A stretch of 64,000 nt of DNA from Oceanospirillaceae bacterium (GCA_013215375.1 JABSRB010000009.1:107341-171340), one strand, 5' to 3'; positions 28,698 to 37,446 are shown, counted from the first letter of the stretch. Notes: generated by a model not told the origin, from the letters alone. Translations and numbers: made by a program.

Positions 28698-29693
28698 ATG
28701 AAATATCTAAAAGGTTACTCACTGATCACTTTTTTAACCTTAATTGCATCACATCAGGCAATAGCTGCTGATGATTTGACAAATTCGATTGTCAATATTG
28801 AGCTCTCCCCTGCACTGATCTCCCAAATCAGTGCCGCCCTACCTGAAAGCACTGTGGTCAATCAGGAATTTCTTAATTTAGACTACGATCCCAACATCAC
28901 TTTCGCCGAAGATGCTCAAGTGGGTATTACCTTTATCGATGAAGGAGCTGGATATAAAAACTCCCTGGGTTATTTCACCTTTCAAGCGCAAACCTTCGAT
29001 AATATGACGTTCGGTGATATCGATAGCGACAGCTCGGGACGAATCGACATCACCGAGCTGCAAAACCTCGATGGGGTCAATACCGGCATGATATTTAGTA
29101 ACAGTTCAAAGTCAGGCGCAGGCGGCGCGTTAAATGCTGGGGACACGGTGTCTTTAACCGGCTCTGAGATAACCGCCAACGGCACTGGAGGTTATACTTT
29201 AAGCGATGGCGATATGTTCCCTGAAGAGACTAAACTGGGATTTTTCCTGATGCAAAATGCCTGGAAAAACGGTGAGGTACAAGGCTGGGACAACGCTAAT
29301 GATCCCATCACTTTTTACAGTGTTGATTTCCTCAATCCGGAAAACTCCGCCACCGCCACTATCGATAATGCCGCTGAAAACTCTAGACACATCGCGATGA
29401 TGAGTACCTCGGAACAGGGGGATCAAATCATTTTAGGCTTTGAAGATCTAGTGCGTCCAGGTGGCGATAATGACTTTAATGATGCGCTGTTTACCGTTAC
29501 CGGTGATCCTGTTAGTGCACTGTTTGCACAGATTCCCAGTGCTCAACAAGTTATCCAGTTACAGGCGGCACCCGCTATAGAGCTCGGTAAAACGCCTTGG
29601 CTAATCGTACTGTTGCTGGCCATTGCCTACTATCGCAACAGGCTGCTTAGTAATAACACTTCATTAAGACAAGTAGTTGTTTATGTTAAATAA
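28698..29693 (+). CDS. Secreted DUF4114 protein with C-terminal sorting-like tail
   Basis: A Sec signal peptide (1-23, ending AIAA) is followed by FIDEGAGYKNSLGYFTF (79-95), a single EF-hand/dockerin-like loop DIDSDSSGRIDI (107-118) and the DUF4114 motif DLVRPGGDNDFNDALF (250-265). The C-terminus has a short hydrophobic segment (about 299-312, PWLIVLLLAIAYYR) and the basic RNR, then a tail of about 17 residues. DUF4114 proteins are often surface proteins with PEP-CTERM-type tails; here the PEP motif is missing and ELGKTP precedes the helix. It is the probable substrate of the exosortase-like protein encoded upstream. AGGAG precedes the ATG. Confidence 0.75.
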   Translation: MKYLKGYSLITFLTLIASHQAIAADDLTNSIVNIELSPALISQISAALPESTVVNQEFLNLDYDPNITFAEDAQVGITFIDEGAGYKNSLGYFTFQAQTFDNMTFGDIDSDSSGRIDITELQNLDGVNTGMIFSNSSKSGAGGALNAGDTVSLTGSEITANGTGGYTLSDGDMFPEETKLGFFLMQNAWKNGEVQGWDNANDPITFYSVDFLNPENSATATIDNAAENSRHIAMMSTSEQGDQIILGFEDLVRPGGDNDFNDALFTVTGDPVSALFAQIPSAQQVIQLQAAPAIELGKTPWLIVLLLAIAYYRNRLLSNNTSLRQVVVYVK

Positions 29694-31203
29694 ACTAACA
29701 AAAACAAGACAGTGCACTGGCCGTAAAACGCAAGGGTTACGCTTTAACCCAGCTTTTTATTTTCAGCGACTGCCAAGCGCCCTGCAGCACAGTGTACTGT
29801 ATGCCAGCGCATTGATACTGGCTAAGGCGCTAGGTTTTATCATGGTGCCCTTTTCAACCTACTACTTGTCTTTAGAGGACTATGGTCGCTTAGATGTTTT
29901 ACAGACTCTGGCTGATCTAATGAGCATTGTGATTGCGATGGGTCTTACCGAAACCTTGTATCGCTATGCCAGCGGTGAGGCCAACAGCACCCAAACCAGT
30001 CAAGACTCTTACAGTGTCGATCAAAAGCAGGCAGCGGCCAATGTTTTTGGCTTAACCTTGTTAATCGCCATCGCCACACTAATGTTGACTCAGAGTTTTG
30101 CCAAATACTTTAGCTTGTGGTTGCCTGGCAATATTGCCGTCACCGAAGCGCGTTTAATTTTGGCCAGTATTAGCCTCGGTGGTTTGGTTATTATTCCTTT
30201 AAGCTGGTTTAGAATCAGGGATAAAGCCTGGCAGTTCTTTTACGCCAGTGCAGCAATGGCCATTTTACAAGTGAGCTTTGCAGTGTTGTTGCTGGTGCTA
30301 GGCTTTGGCGTAACAGGTGTGCTCAGTGCAACATTGTTGGCAATAAGCCTACTTGCTGGGTATCTGATTAAAGTGCAGTTAGCCGATACCGGCATCGCCT
30401 TTAATTTCCTGCTGTTTAAACGCTACGCCCGCTACGGGGGTCCTCTGGTTTTTGTCGGGATTGCCGGCTTTATTCTCGGCAGTTTTGACCGCTGGATCTT
30501 AGCCGCCAGTATCGGCACAGCGTCTATGGCCAGCTATGCATTGGCCTGCAAATTTGGCTTGTTGACGGCCGTTTTAATTCAACCCTTTGACCTTTGGTGG
30601 CACGCTAAGCGCTTCGCTTTTATCAAGGGTGACAACGGTCCACAACTCTGTGCTAAATATGCGGGGATTGGGGTAATAATAGCGTTGTTTAGTGCCTTGT
30701 TAATGAGTGTTTTAGGGCCAGTACTGGTGCGTTTACTCTCCCCTAGTGAATATCACAGTGCTGTAAATTACATCCCTTACCTAGCCTTTTTAGCGTGCTT
30801 ACACAGCATCAACAACAGCTTGAATTTAGGCATGCTCAATGGCGAGACTACTTGGTCGGTGGCTAGCGTCGATGCAGCGGCTGCAGTGCTGGCATTGCTC
30901 GGCTATTTTTTATTGATTCCCATCTACCAAGCTTGGGGGGCAATACTAGCCACCGCCATCGCGTTAACCAGTAGAGTGGTTATTTGCTACATCATCAGTC
31001 AGCGCTATTTATTTATCCCCTACCGAGTTAAAAGCTTAATCGTACAAAGTGCACTCACATTTATCGCCATACACTGGTTATCGTCCCCCACTTGGGCGCT
31101 TAAATATTTTCTGCTACTGACTCTGCTCATTTTACTGTTAGTAATCAGCGCTATGTGGCTACGTTTAATACCGCGTTTTTTTAGCGCCGACAAACAAAAA
31201 TAA
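29683..31203 (+). CDS. Polysaccharide flippase, Wzx/PST type
   Basis: The 506-residue protein has 12 or more hydrophobic segments, and its N-terminus FYFQRLPSALQHSVLYASALILAK followed by MVPFSTYYLSLEDYGRLDVL is typical of the Wzx/RfbX (MVF) flippases, which move undecaprenyl-linked repeat units across the inner membrane. The ATG at 29683 overlaps the end of the preceding gene by 11 bp; a TTG at 29677 in the same frame is an alternative. It pairs with the polymerase encoded next. Confidence 0.88.
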   Translation: MLNKLTKTRQCTGRKTQGLRFNPAFYFQRLPSALQHSVLYASALILAKALGFIMVPFSTYYLSLEDYGRLDVLQTLADLMSIVIAMGLTETLYRYASGEANSTQTSQDSYSVDQKQAAANVFGLTLLIAIATLMLTQSFAKYFSLWLPGNIAVTEARLILASISLGGLVIIPLSWFRIRDKAWQFFYASAAMAILQVSFAVLLLVLGFGVTGVLSATLLAISLLAGYLIKVQLADTGIAFNFLLFKRYARYGGPLVFVGIAGFILGSFDRWILAASIGTASMASYALACKFGLLTAVLIQPFDLWWHAKRFAFIKGDNGPQLCAKYAGIGVIIALFSALLMSVLGPVLVRLLSPSEYHSAVNYIPYLAFLACLHSINNSLNLGMLNGETTWSVASVDAAAAVLALLGYFLLIPIYQAWGAILATAIALTSRVVICYIISQRYLFIPYRVKSLIVQSALTFIAIHWLSSPTWALKYFLLLTLLILLLVISAMWLRLIPRFFSADKQK

Positions 31204-31217
31204 ACGGGGAGCATAAA

Positions 31218-32588
31218 ATGCATCATCACCGACAAGATAACCGCGTCACGCAGATCATTATCGCGTTATTAATTTGCCTGTTACTGGCCCTTATTTGGCA
31301 CATCATCCCCAACATAGGTGTCGGCCTAATCGCTTTGTTACCGGCTTTAATAGTACTAAGTTTAAAGGCGCCCTTTCCGCTTTGCCTGGCGTTTATTTGC
31401 TTCTCTTTTTTCCGTTTACACGAGATATTCCCGGTACTTTCACCGCTACACATCCCCCAACTACTGGCCTTAGCCACGCTGTTTTCGCTCGGTTGTAACC
31501 TCTGGTTAAAGAACATCAGCATCTTTTTCTCCCGCGAGTTAGGGCTATTTAGTGTCTTTGCCATACTCGTTACCATCGGTGCATTTATGGCGACCAATCG
31601 AGCCTTGGCGATGGACAGTCTGATAGATACCTACGCTAAAATTATTGTCATGGTGTTTGCCATCAGTTGGTTATTATCCAGTAGAGCGCAATTTAAGGGA
31701 TTAATAATCACCATGATCCTCTGCGGTTTAGTCACTAGTGTCTGCACGCTTTATAACAAAATTAACCAACTTGAATTAGTTGAAGGTACCAGGGTCACCA
31801 TTGGCAGGAGTATTGGATCAATGCTGGGAGACCCTAACGATTTATCACTGGTATTGTTGTTCCCCGCGGGGTTTTGTCTCGCCTATGCATTAACTCGAGG
31901 TGTAAGCCCCTGGGTAAAAACGAGCTGTATCTTGATATTTCTCGCCATTTTTAGCGCTATTTTAGCCACCCAAAGCCGCGGCGGATTACTCGGAATTATC
32001 GCCGTCTGTGGGCTGTTTGCCTGGAAAAACATTAAAAACAAAATGCTCATAATCACTTTGTTACCGATCCTGATTTTAATACTGATATCACTAGCGGGAT
32101 TAGATCAACGTCAGTCCGGGGCTATGCAAGGCATGGATATAGACGATTCAGCCATGGGCCGGTTATACGCATGGGATGCCGCCTTTAATATGGCGTTGCA
32201 ACATCCATTAAGTGGGGTGGGGATCAATAATTTTATCGCCAATTACTTTTCCTATTCTCAACATTGGGATGGCTTAAATCACGCCGTACACAGTACCTGG
32301 TTTGGCATCCTTGCCGAAACCGGCTTCCTAGGCCTACTCATATTTATCGCCATCATAGTACGGCTGTTTATATTGAGCAGAAACAGCTTAGGGTACCTGG
32401 AAAAAAGCAGCAAAAATTACGATCCTATCATCTATGCCAATGCTCAGGCCATTCAAGCCGGGCTATTAAGTTTTTGCGTCTCGGGCAGTTTCTTAACCAT
32501 GGGTTTTACTTGGCCCATCTATATTTTACTGGCGGTCACTATTGCATTAGACCATTACGTAAAGCGCCAGCGTGCCCAACAGCACTGA
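31218..32588 (+). CDS. O-antigen ligase/polymerase-family protein (Wzy/WaaL type)
   Basis: This 456-residue polytopic protein has about ten helices and the Wzy_C domain pattern: TQSRGGLLGIIAV (about 250-265) followed by a periplasmic loop with HPLSGVGINNFI and NAVHSTWFGILAETGFLGLL near 352-376. Members polymerise or ligate lipid-linked glycans at the periplasmic face. With the flippase directly upstream it completes a Wzx/Wzy-type pathway. GGGGAG precedes the ATG. Confidence 0.88.
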   Translation: MHHHRQDNRVTQIIIALLICLLLALIWHIIPNIGVGLIALLPALIVLSLKAPFPLCLAFICFSFFRLHEIFPVLSPLHIPQLLALATLFSLGCNLWLKNISIFFSRELGLFSVFAILVTIGAFMATNRALAMDSLIDTYAKIIVMVFAISWLLSSRAQFKGLIITMILCGLVTSVCTLYNKINQLELVEGTRVTIGRSIGSMLGDPNDLSLVLLFPAGFCLAYALTRGVSPWVKTSCILIFLAIFSAILATQSRGGLLGIIAVCGLFAWKNIKNKMLIITLLPILILILISLAGLDQRQSGAMQGMDIDDSAMGRLYAWDAAFNMALQHPLSGVGINNFIANYFSYSQHWDGLNHAVHSTWFGILAETGFLGLLIFIAIIVRLFILSRNSLGYLEKSSKNYDPIIYANAQAIQAGLLSFCVSGSFLTMGFTWPIYILLAVTIALDHYVKRQRAQQH

Positions 32589-32605
32589 ACCAATAACGAT
32601 CCCCA

Positions 32606-32746
32606 GGGCAAGCCCTCTCGCGTCGCGAGCCTTCACTTACGGATGCGGGGTATTCCTAGTGACTTTTAGTTCTTACAAGTTGACGCCCCAAGGGGCAGGG
32701 AATTAAACCCTTGATGATTTAGGCTCCGCCTAATTCATCTCTATTA
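32606..32746. repeat. Palindromic repeat family 1, uninterrupted copy
   Basis: The region behind the polymerase contains a chain of short palindromes: GGGC-aa-GCCC (32606-32615), CTCGCG-t-CGCGAG (32617-32629), GCCCC-aa-GGGGC (32684-32695) and TTAGGC-tcc-GCCTAA, the last extended by GATGA/TCATC to 27 bp. The blocks CGCGAGCCTTCACTTACGGA and ATTAAACCCTTGATGATTTA recur at 55964-56255, where the hairpin between them has a different but still self-complementary sequence. The rest of the 32589-32904 gap holds only AT-rich DNA with the promoter of the next gene. Confidence 0.75.
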
Positions 32747-32904
32747 AAACCTGCATTCAGAATACGTCGCAAATTGCGAACCCTCATTAAACAACTTCTA
32801 TATATATAATAAAATTATTATTATCAATAGGTTAACAATACACAAAACAGGAATGACTCTTGCATTAATCTTGGTAAGTTTAAGACCACTAAGCAGAGGT
32901 GACC

Positions 32905-33654
32905 ATGATTGAATTTATTACGCATATCAAGCAGCAGATTAAATCTGGACAGGGACCTAAATCTAAGCGGTTCATCACCTTATATAAAAAACTACTATTA
33001 GCCGATATCCCCTTACCGTTAACGCTGTATCGCTGCCTTTATGTTTTACACTTGGCCGCAGCTAATACTCTGCAAGGGCTAATGCGAATTTTGTATTGGA
33101 CGCCACTGTTTAAAACGCGATTACAGAATCACCCTAAACAACTCTACCTCTACTGCGGGATGCCGTTGATCTTAGGGGCACTCGAGATAACTATTGGCAA
33201 TAATTGTCGGATCAATGGCGTGACTACTTTTTGCGGTAGAGCAAGCCGTACACATCGGGCACAGCTACAGATTGGCGATAACGTTGATATATCTTGGCAG
33301 AGCACCATCGCTGTTGGCACTGAAATCGTTATTGAAAATAATGTCCGCATGGCCGCCAACGTCTTTTTAGCAGGTTATCCTGGGCATCCTCTAGACCCGA
33401 CCGCCCGCGCCCAGGGACTGAGTGATACCGTTGATCAAATCGGTAAAATTCATTTACAACAAGATGTATGGCTAGGCAGCAATGTCACAGTACTCGCAGG
33501 CGTCACCATTGGCCGGGGTTGCGTAATAGCAACTGGGAGTGTCGTCACTAAAGATATACGTGCCGGTGTTTTGGCAGCAGGTAACCCCGCGCGAGTGATA
33601 CGCCAACTAGACACTAGTGCCTCAACAGAACAAGGAGAGCAATATGAAAATTGA
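32905..33654 (+). CDS. Left-handed beta-helix acyltransferase
   Basis: The 249-residue enzyme has an N-terminal helical region (about 1-75) and then hexapeptide repeats (about 80-235), including IGNNCRINGVTTFCGRA and DVWLGSNVTVLAGVTIGRGC, ending in GNPARVIRQL. It probably transfers an acetyl or other acyl group to a sugar of the exopolysaccharide. ATG 32905 is preferred to GTG 32899, because AGAGGTG just upstream would otherwise overlap the start. It overlaps the next gene by 11 bp. Confidence 0.88.
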   Translation: MIEFITHIKQQIKSGQGPKSKRFITLYKKLLLADIPLPLTLYRCLYVLHLAAANTLQGLMRILYWTPLFKTRLQNHPKQLYLYCGMPLILGALEITIGNNCRINGVTTFCGRASRTHRAQLQIGDNVDISWQSTIAVGTEIVIENNVRMAANVFLAGYPGHPLDPTARAQGLSDTVDQIGKIHLQQDVWLGSNVTVLAGVTIGRGCVIATGSVVTKDIRAGVLAAGNPARVIRQLDTSASTEQGEQYEN

Positions 33655-34753
33655 TATGCTCGTGTTTGGTGAAGATTGGGCTGCCCATCCCAGTAGCACT
33701 CAACACCTCATTAGTCAGTACCGTGCTTCGCAGCAGATTCTTTGGGTGAACTCATTGGGCTTGCGTCGTCCTAAATTTAATCACTACGACTTAATGCGCG
33801 CGGGACGCAAATTGTTTTCTATGTGTAAGCCGCCTTTAACCACCGATCAGCAACATTTAAGACAGCTTAATCCGCACTGCCTAAGCTGGCCTGCCAATCG
33901 TCAAGTACGTCGCTTAAATCAAAAATTACTGTTACGCCAATTATTGCCACTCCTTAAAAAAAGCCCCTCGCCACTGGTATGGACGTCACTGCCCTCGGCT
34001 GTAGATGTGATAGGCCACCTCAATGAAAAAGCCTGTGTTTACTACTGTGGCGATGATTTTTCAGCACTGGCAGGCGTCGATCATGACCCAGTACAAGCGA
34101 TGGAAGACGAGCTGGTGGCAAAATCTCAATTGGTCATTACCGCGAGTGAGCACTTAGCCAAAAAATTTCCTAAACACAAAACCTTGGTACTCAATCACGG
34201 CGTCGATTACCGCCACTTTGCCACCACGACAACCGTCGCGAACGATCTACCCAAAGGCCTGACGGCGGGTTTTTATGGCAGCATCTCTACTTGGTTTGAT
34301 CAGCGCTTAATTTGCCAAGTAGCAAAACTGTTACCTCACTGGAAATTTGTCTTAATTGGCTCCGTTCAAACGGATGTCAGCGCTTTACAAGCCCAGACAA
34401 ATATCCTGTTAATGGGCCCTAGAGATTATCAAGCGCTACCCAGCTACAGCCAACACTGGTACGCAGGCATCTTGCCCTTTAAAGACAATCGACAAATCCA
34501 AGCCTGCAACCCATTAAAACTGCGCGAGTATTTGGCCGCGGGCCGCCCTATTGTAAGCACGCCATTTCCAGCGCTTGCACCCTTTAGTGAATTGATACAT
34601 GTCGCAACGCGCGCCGAACAATTCGCAGCGGCGTTAGAGAGTAGTGTGCGTGGCGAGAGCCAAGAGCATAAAGAGTTACGACAAAACAGCGTGAAAAATG
34701 CAGATTGGAAAGTAAAGGCAAAAATAGTGGGTGATGTCATAGCCCAGCTCTGA
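33644..34753 (+). CDS. Glycosyltransferase (GT4-like)
   Basis: The 369-residue GT-B type protein begins MKIDMLVFGEDWAAHPSS. A hinge follows with CVYYCGDDFSALAGVDHD, then GLTAGFYGSISTWFDQRLI, and the donor-site region ACNPLKLREYLAAGRPIVST carries the Glu usual in this family. ATG 33644 has AAGGAG at good spacing and lies within the end of the acyltransferase gene; an upstream in-frame start at 33617 lacks this. It probably acts on the exopolysaccharide repeat unit. Confidence 0.88.
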   Translation: MKIDMLVFGEDWAAHPSSTQHLISQYRASQQILWVNSLGLRRPKFNHYDLMRAGRKLFSMCKPPLTTDQQHLRQLNPHCLSWPANRQVRRLNQKLLLRQLLPLLKKSPSPLVWTSLPSAVDVIGHLNEKACVYYCGDDFSALAGVDHDPVQAMEDELVAKSQLVITASEHLAKKFPKHKTLVLNHGVDYRHFATTTTVANDLPKGLTAGFYGSISTWFDQRLICQVAKLLPHWKFVLIGSVQTDVSALQAQTNILLMGPRDYQALPSYSQHWYAGILPFKDNRQIQACNPLKLREYLAAGRPIVSTPFPALAPFSELIHVATRAEQFAAALESSVRGESQEHKELRQNSVKNADWKVKAKIVGDVIAQL

Positions 34754-34807
34754 GTTAGGGGGCATAACGTTTAATCAATAAGGCTGCTCAAAATACCAGA
34801 GGATGCT

Positions 34808-35731
34808 ATGGCTCGTTTAAGCTGGATCTTGGTTTGTTTACTCTCTGTCGCCTGCATCGCTTTGTTATTGTGGGGAGGCACGCAAAGCCACGAGCGTTTA
34901 TTAACCGAGCTGTGGGATATAGGCCATGTAGTCGCTTTTTTCTGTTGGACCTTACTGCTAGCGCGACTAGCTTATTGCAGAGCGCTGCCTTTTAGTCAAT
35001 TTATGTTAGTCGCTATACTCTGCACAGTGATTGTGGGTATCAGCATCGAAGCTTTACAGTTAATACGTGGCTCAGCCTTCTCATTGGGGGATCTGATCAA
35101 GGACTTAACCGGGAGTTCTCTGGCGTTAAGCATTATTAGCTACTACCACCGTAAAACTCCACGCCGGTTGAAATTCACCATAATCGGCATCAGTTTTATA
35201 CTGTCCTTGATTAGCTTTAAAGTGCTAACAATGACGGTATACGATGAAATTCAAATGTACCGAGAATTCCCGGTATTAGTTGATTTTCAAGACATTACTC
35301 AACAACAAAGAGTCCATGCAAAGGACATGAAAATAGTCCAGCTTCCTGATAACCCTTCATTGAACATGTTACAAATCAACTTTAACACGGCTAATTATTC
35401 TGGCTTCGCGCTGCAGCATTTTGTTGGCAATTGGAGCGTGCACAGCCGGTTATCATTAAAAATTTACCGTCAGCAACAAACATCATTAGTCCTACATTGT
35501 CGTATTAATGACAGGCAACACGATAGAAACGGTTTCGCCTACAATGATAGATTTAATCGACAATACCTGCTCATCCAAGGCTGGAATATCATTGATATAA
35601 ATTTGCTAGAGGTAAAAACATCCCCCATTAATAGAGAGCTAGATTTAGCTGACATCAGTCATTTGGAGTGTTTTGTCATTAGTCAGCCCAACAGAGAAAC
35701 CATTTTTCTGGATACTATTTTACTCTATTAA
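34808..35731 (+). CDS. VanZ-like membrane protein with C-terminal extracytoplasmic domain
   Basis: Residues 1-115 contain four membrane helices in the VanZ pattern (DIGHVVAFFCWTLLLARLAY and IEALQLIRGSAFSLGDLIKDLTGS). A fifth helix (about 122-140) leads to a domain of about 165 residues, likely beta-rich, with WSVHSRLSLKIYRQQQTSLVLHC. VanZ proteins are common in exopolysaccharide clusters with no firm biochemical role. The tail resembles a carbohydrate-binding beta-sandwich only in general character. It is the last gene of the rightward cluster. Confidence 0.78.
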   Translation: MARLSWILVCLLSVACIALLLWGGTQSHERLLTELWDIGHVVAFFCWTLLLARLAYCRALPFSQFMLVAILCTVIVGISIEALQLIRGSAFSLGDLIKDLTGSSLALSIISYYHRKTPRRLKFTIIGISFILSLISFKVLTMTVYDEIQMYREFPVLVDFQDITQQQRVHAKDMKIVQLPDNPSLNMLQINFNTANYSGFALQHFVGNWSVHSRLSLKIYRQQQTSLVLHCRINDRQHDRNGFAYNDRFNRQYLLIQGWNIIDINLLEVKTSPINRELDLADISHLECFVISQPNRETIFLDTILLY

Positions 35732-35770
35732 GGTTTTGTCGCTCAATGGTCATAGTGGCACCATCCAGCT

Positions 35771-36127
35771 TTATAAATAGGTAGGTTTCAGCGCAATAGG
35801 TATCCGCATTAAAACCCAGTGCCTCGCGTTACCAACAACTAGGGCCCCTTGTTGTAGACGATTTTTAATAGCACCTGTTTCGTGTTTAGGGCAGGCAATT
35901 AGAAAATATTGTTCTCTTTTAAAAAGTTTTATTAGCGAGTTTGAATGCAGGGCAACACAAACGTCATCAGGATTGGGAAAAGGGCTATGCGCTCTTAATC
36001 CCGAAGCTTTAGGTTCAGTGTAAGAGTATGTGTTAGGTTCCCCCACCTCTACAGCGGGCTCGATAGTAGCGCAAGCCACAAGCCCGCTATAAATACAAAA
36101 ACTGATCAGCTGAAATAATTTTTTCAT
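35771..36127 (-). CDS. Small putative lipoprotein
   Basis: The 118-residue product has a signal peptide ending in a lipobox LVAC (Cys19), and after processing Ala follows the Cys, consistent with outer-membrane sorting. The remainder has no recognised domain; it contains YSYTEPKASGLRAHSPFPNP and two further Cys. It converges on the VanZ-like gene and lies about 25 bp beyond an attC-like repeat, so it may be a cassette or the edge of the accessory patch. Confidence 0.65.
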   Translation of the reverse strand: MKKLFQLISFCIYSGLVACATIEPAVEVGEPNTYSYTEPKASGLRAHSPFPNPDDVCVALHSNSLIKLFKREQYFLIACPKHETGAIKNRLQQGALVVGNARHWVLMRIPIALKPTYL

Positions 36128-36156
36128 GTAGAGTCCTTGCTACTTTTATCAAAAAA

Positions 36157-36314
36157 TACCGCTAACTTCCGGGGCAGTCGATATAGCCCTCAAAGGGTAG
36201 GCAAATTTTATATCGTTTATTCTTGGATCTCTTTATCTTCTTGCTGTAACAGCACGAGTGGCGTGAAAGCCATCCCAGCAACCTCAGGTTGCGAACAACA
36301 CAATTTTGTTATGA
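36157..36314 (-). other. attC-like imperfect inverted repeat behind VOC gene
   Basis: Beginning inside the end of the VOC gene, the plus strand shows GTTGCGA (36288-36294) and GTTATGA (36308-36314); the other end has TACCGCTAACTTCC (36157-36170). The same three blocks in the same order (TACCGCTA, GTTGCGA, GTTATGT) bracket the 3' end of the GFA gene. The variable middle, conserved ends and overlap with the gene end recall integron attC sites. No integrase is in the window. Confidence 0.35.
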
Positions 36315-36662
36315 AATTTTTCCCCGTAAGCCAATCAAGTTGCCAAATGGATCTTCGATTTGGCACATAGATAGACCATTTTCAATTTTCATTGGACCGC
36401 GATACAGCGTTGCACCTAAAACATAAAAATGCTCAAGTGAGTCGTTTAGATTATCTACTAGCCAATATATGACAGTGCCGTATTTACCAGCACCAACTTT
36501 GTCGTCCGCTAGTACCACCTCAATTGAGAAGCCATTAATATTTAGAATCGTAAAATCAGAGCCTTCCAAAGTAGTTTCTATAGCCATCGGAAAAGCTTTT
36601 TTATACCACTCTAATCCAAGCTTAACATTAGGCACATGTATGAGTACTGCTATAGGATTCAA
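36309..36662 (-). CDS. VOC-family (glyoxalase/bleomycin-resistance-like) protein
   Basis: The 117-residue single-domain protein has the VOC fold pattern: VLIHVPNVKLGLEWYKKAFP at the start, IEVVLADDKVGAG in the middle and CQIEDPFGNLIGLRG at the end, where Glu would be a metal ligand. The closest annotation is glyoxalase/bleomycin resistance; the substrate is unknown. Together with the GFA gene upstream it is of a type frequently carried as integron cassettes. The stop lies at the edge of an attC-like repeat. Confidence 0.85.
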   Translation of the reverse strand: MNPIAVLIHVPNVKLGLEWYKKAFPMAIETTLEGSDFTILNINGFSIEVVLADDKVGAGKYGTVIYWLVDNLNDSLEHFYVLGATLYRGPMKIENGLSMCQIEDPFGNLIGLRGKIS

Positions 36663-37035
36663 GCACTCCCCCTTTCATATAATGCTTACAGTATGTGATG
36701 GCTGCAGTGCGAAGGTCAGTCGTTATGCTTATTGTTGTTATTTAGATTTTGATAGATGATGAGTGATTAGTTCATAAAGACAAAACTTAAAGGTATTATT
36801 ACCCAGAACATCAAGGTAATTGATATCCAGAAAAACACTTTGATTTAAGTTGTCATCGAGGTAATTTAGCATGATTAAAGCTGATAAGTGGATGAAGTAT
36901 CCATTTTACCTTAGGACATAAAGGATGGCCTAGGTTACCGCTATTTCCCGACAGCCTGACAACCCCCATCAGCAGTGAGTAATGCTGGCGCATTTTGTTC
37001 TTTGCAACCAATGTGATAGCGTTGCGAGTCAGCCC
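36663..37035. other. Intergenic region between VOC and GFA genes
   Basis: The right part (36936-37052) is the attC-like repeat of the GFA gene. In 36663-36929 I see no gene and no clear regulatory structure, apart from AT-rich sequence that probably holds the VOC promoter. Confidence 0.5.
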
Positions 37036-37052
37036 TTATGGGCTTGTTATGT
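36936..37052 (-). other. attC-like imperfect inverted repeat behind GFA gene
   Basis: TACCGCTATTTCCC (36936-36949) at one end and GTTGCGA (37021-37027) with GTTATGT (37046-37052) at the other repeat the pattern seen at 36157-36314. The plus-strand run GCGTTGCGAGTCAGCCC to GGGCTTGTTAT resembles the conserved end of Vibrio-type attC sites. The GFA stop codon lies inside it, as is common for cassette genes. Confidence 0.38.
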
Positions 37053-37446
37053 GATGCATCTCCGGCACTCCATCATATTGTTTACCGACATCTGAAATTT
37101 CATCCCAACTTGCCCTCGATGATACACAAAGGTGATTACTAATATTTAAATTTAGCGTCTCATCTAATAGACCTGCCGGAATCCACATTTCTTTATCACG
37201 ATATTCATTTGGAACTGTAGAGCCGCAGTCTATACAAAAATCAACCCGGTAGCCGGTCGGTTTTCTGTACGTTTTGATATTATTATTACCAGCGATCCAT
37301 TTGAAGTTTTCTTTAGGGATAATAAATGCAGTATTTGATGTCGAAGAGGTAACCTTTCGACACATCGAACAATGACATTGATAAAGCTTTGGGACAATGC
37401 CATAAACTTCAAACTTAACACCCTCACAAAAGCAGCTTCCAATCAT
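37036..37446 (-). CDS. GFA-family (glutathione-dependent formaldehyde-activating/CENP-V-like) protein
   Basis: The 136-residue protein has the zinc-binding pattern of the GFA family: CFCEGVKFEV (Cys 5 and 7), CHCSMCRK (Cys 24, 26, 29) and CIDCGSTVP with two more Cys. Most members have unknown function despite the family name. The gene ends within an attC-like repeat, and the base composition is AT-richer than its neighbours by eye, suggesting acquisition. Confidence 0.85.
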   Translation of the reverse strand: MIGSCFCEGVKFEVYGIVPKLYQCHCSMCRKVTSSTSNTAFIIPKENFKWIAGNNNIKTYRKPTGYRVDFCIDCGSTVPNEYRDKEMWIPAGLLDETLNLNISNHLCVSSRASWDEISDVGKQYDGVPEMHHITSP

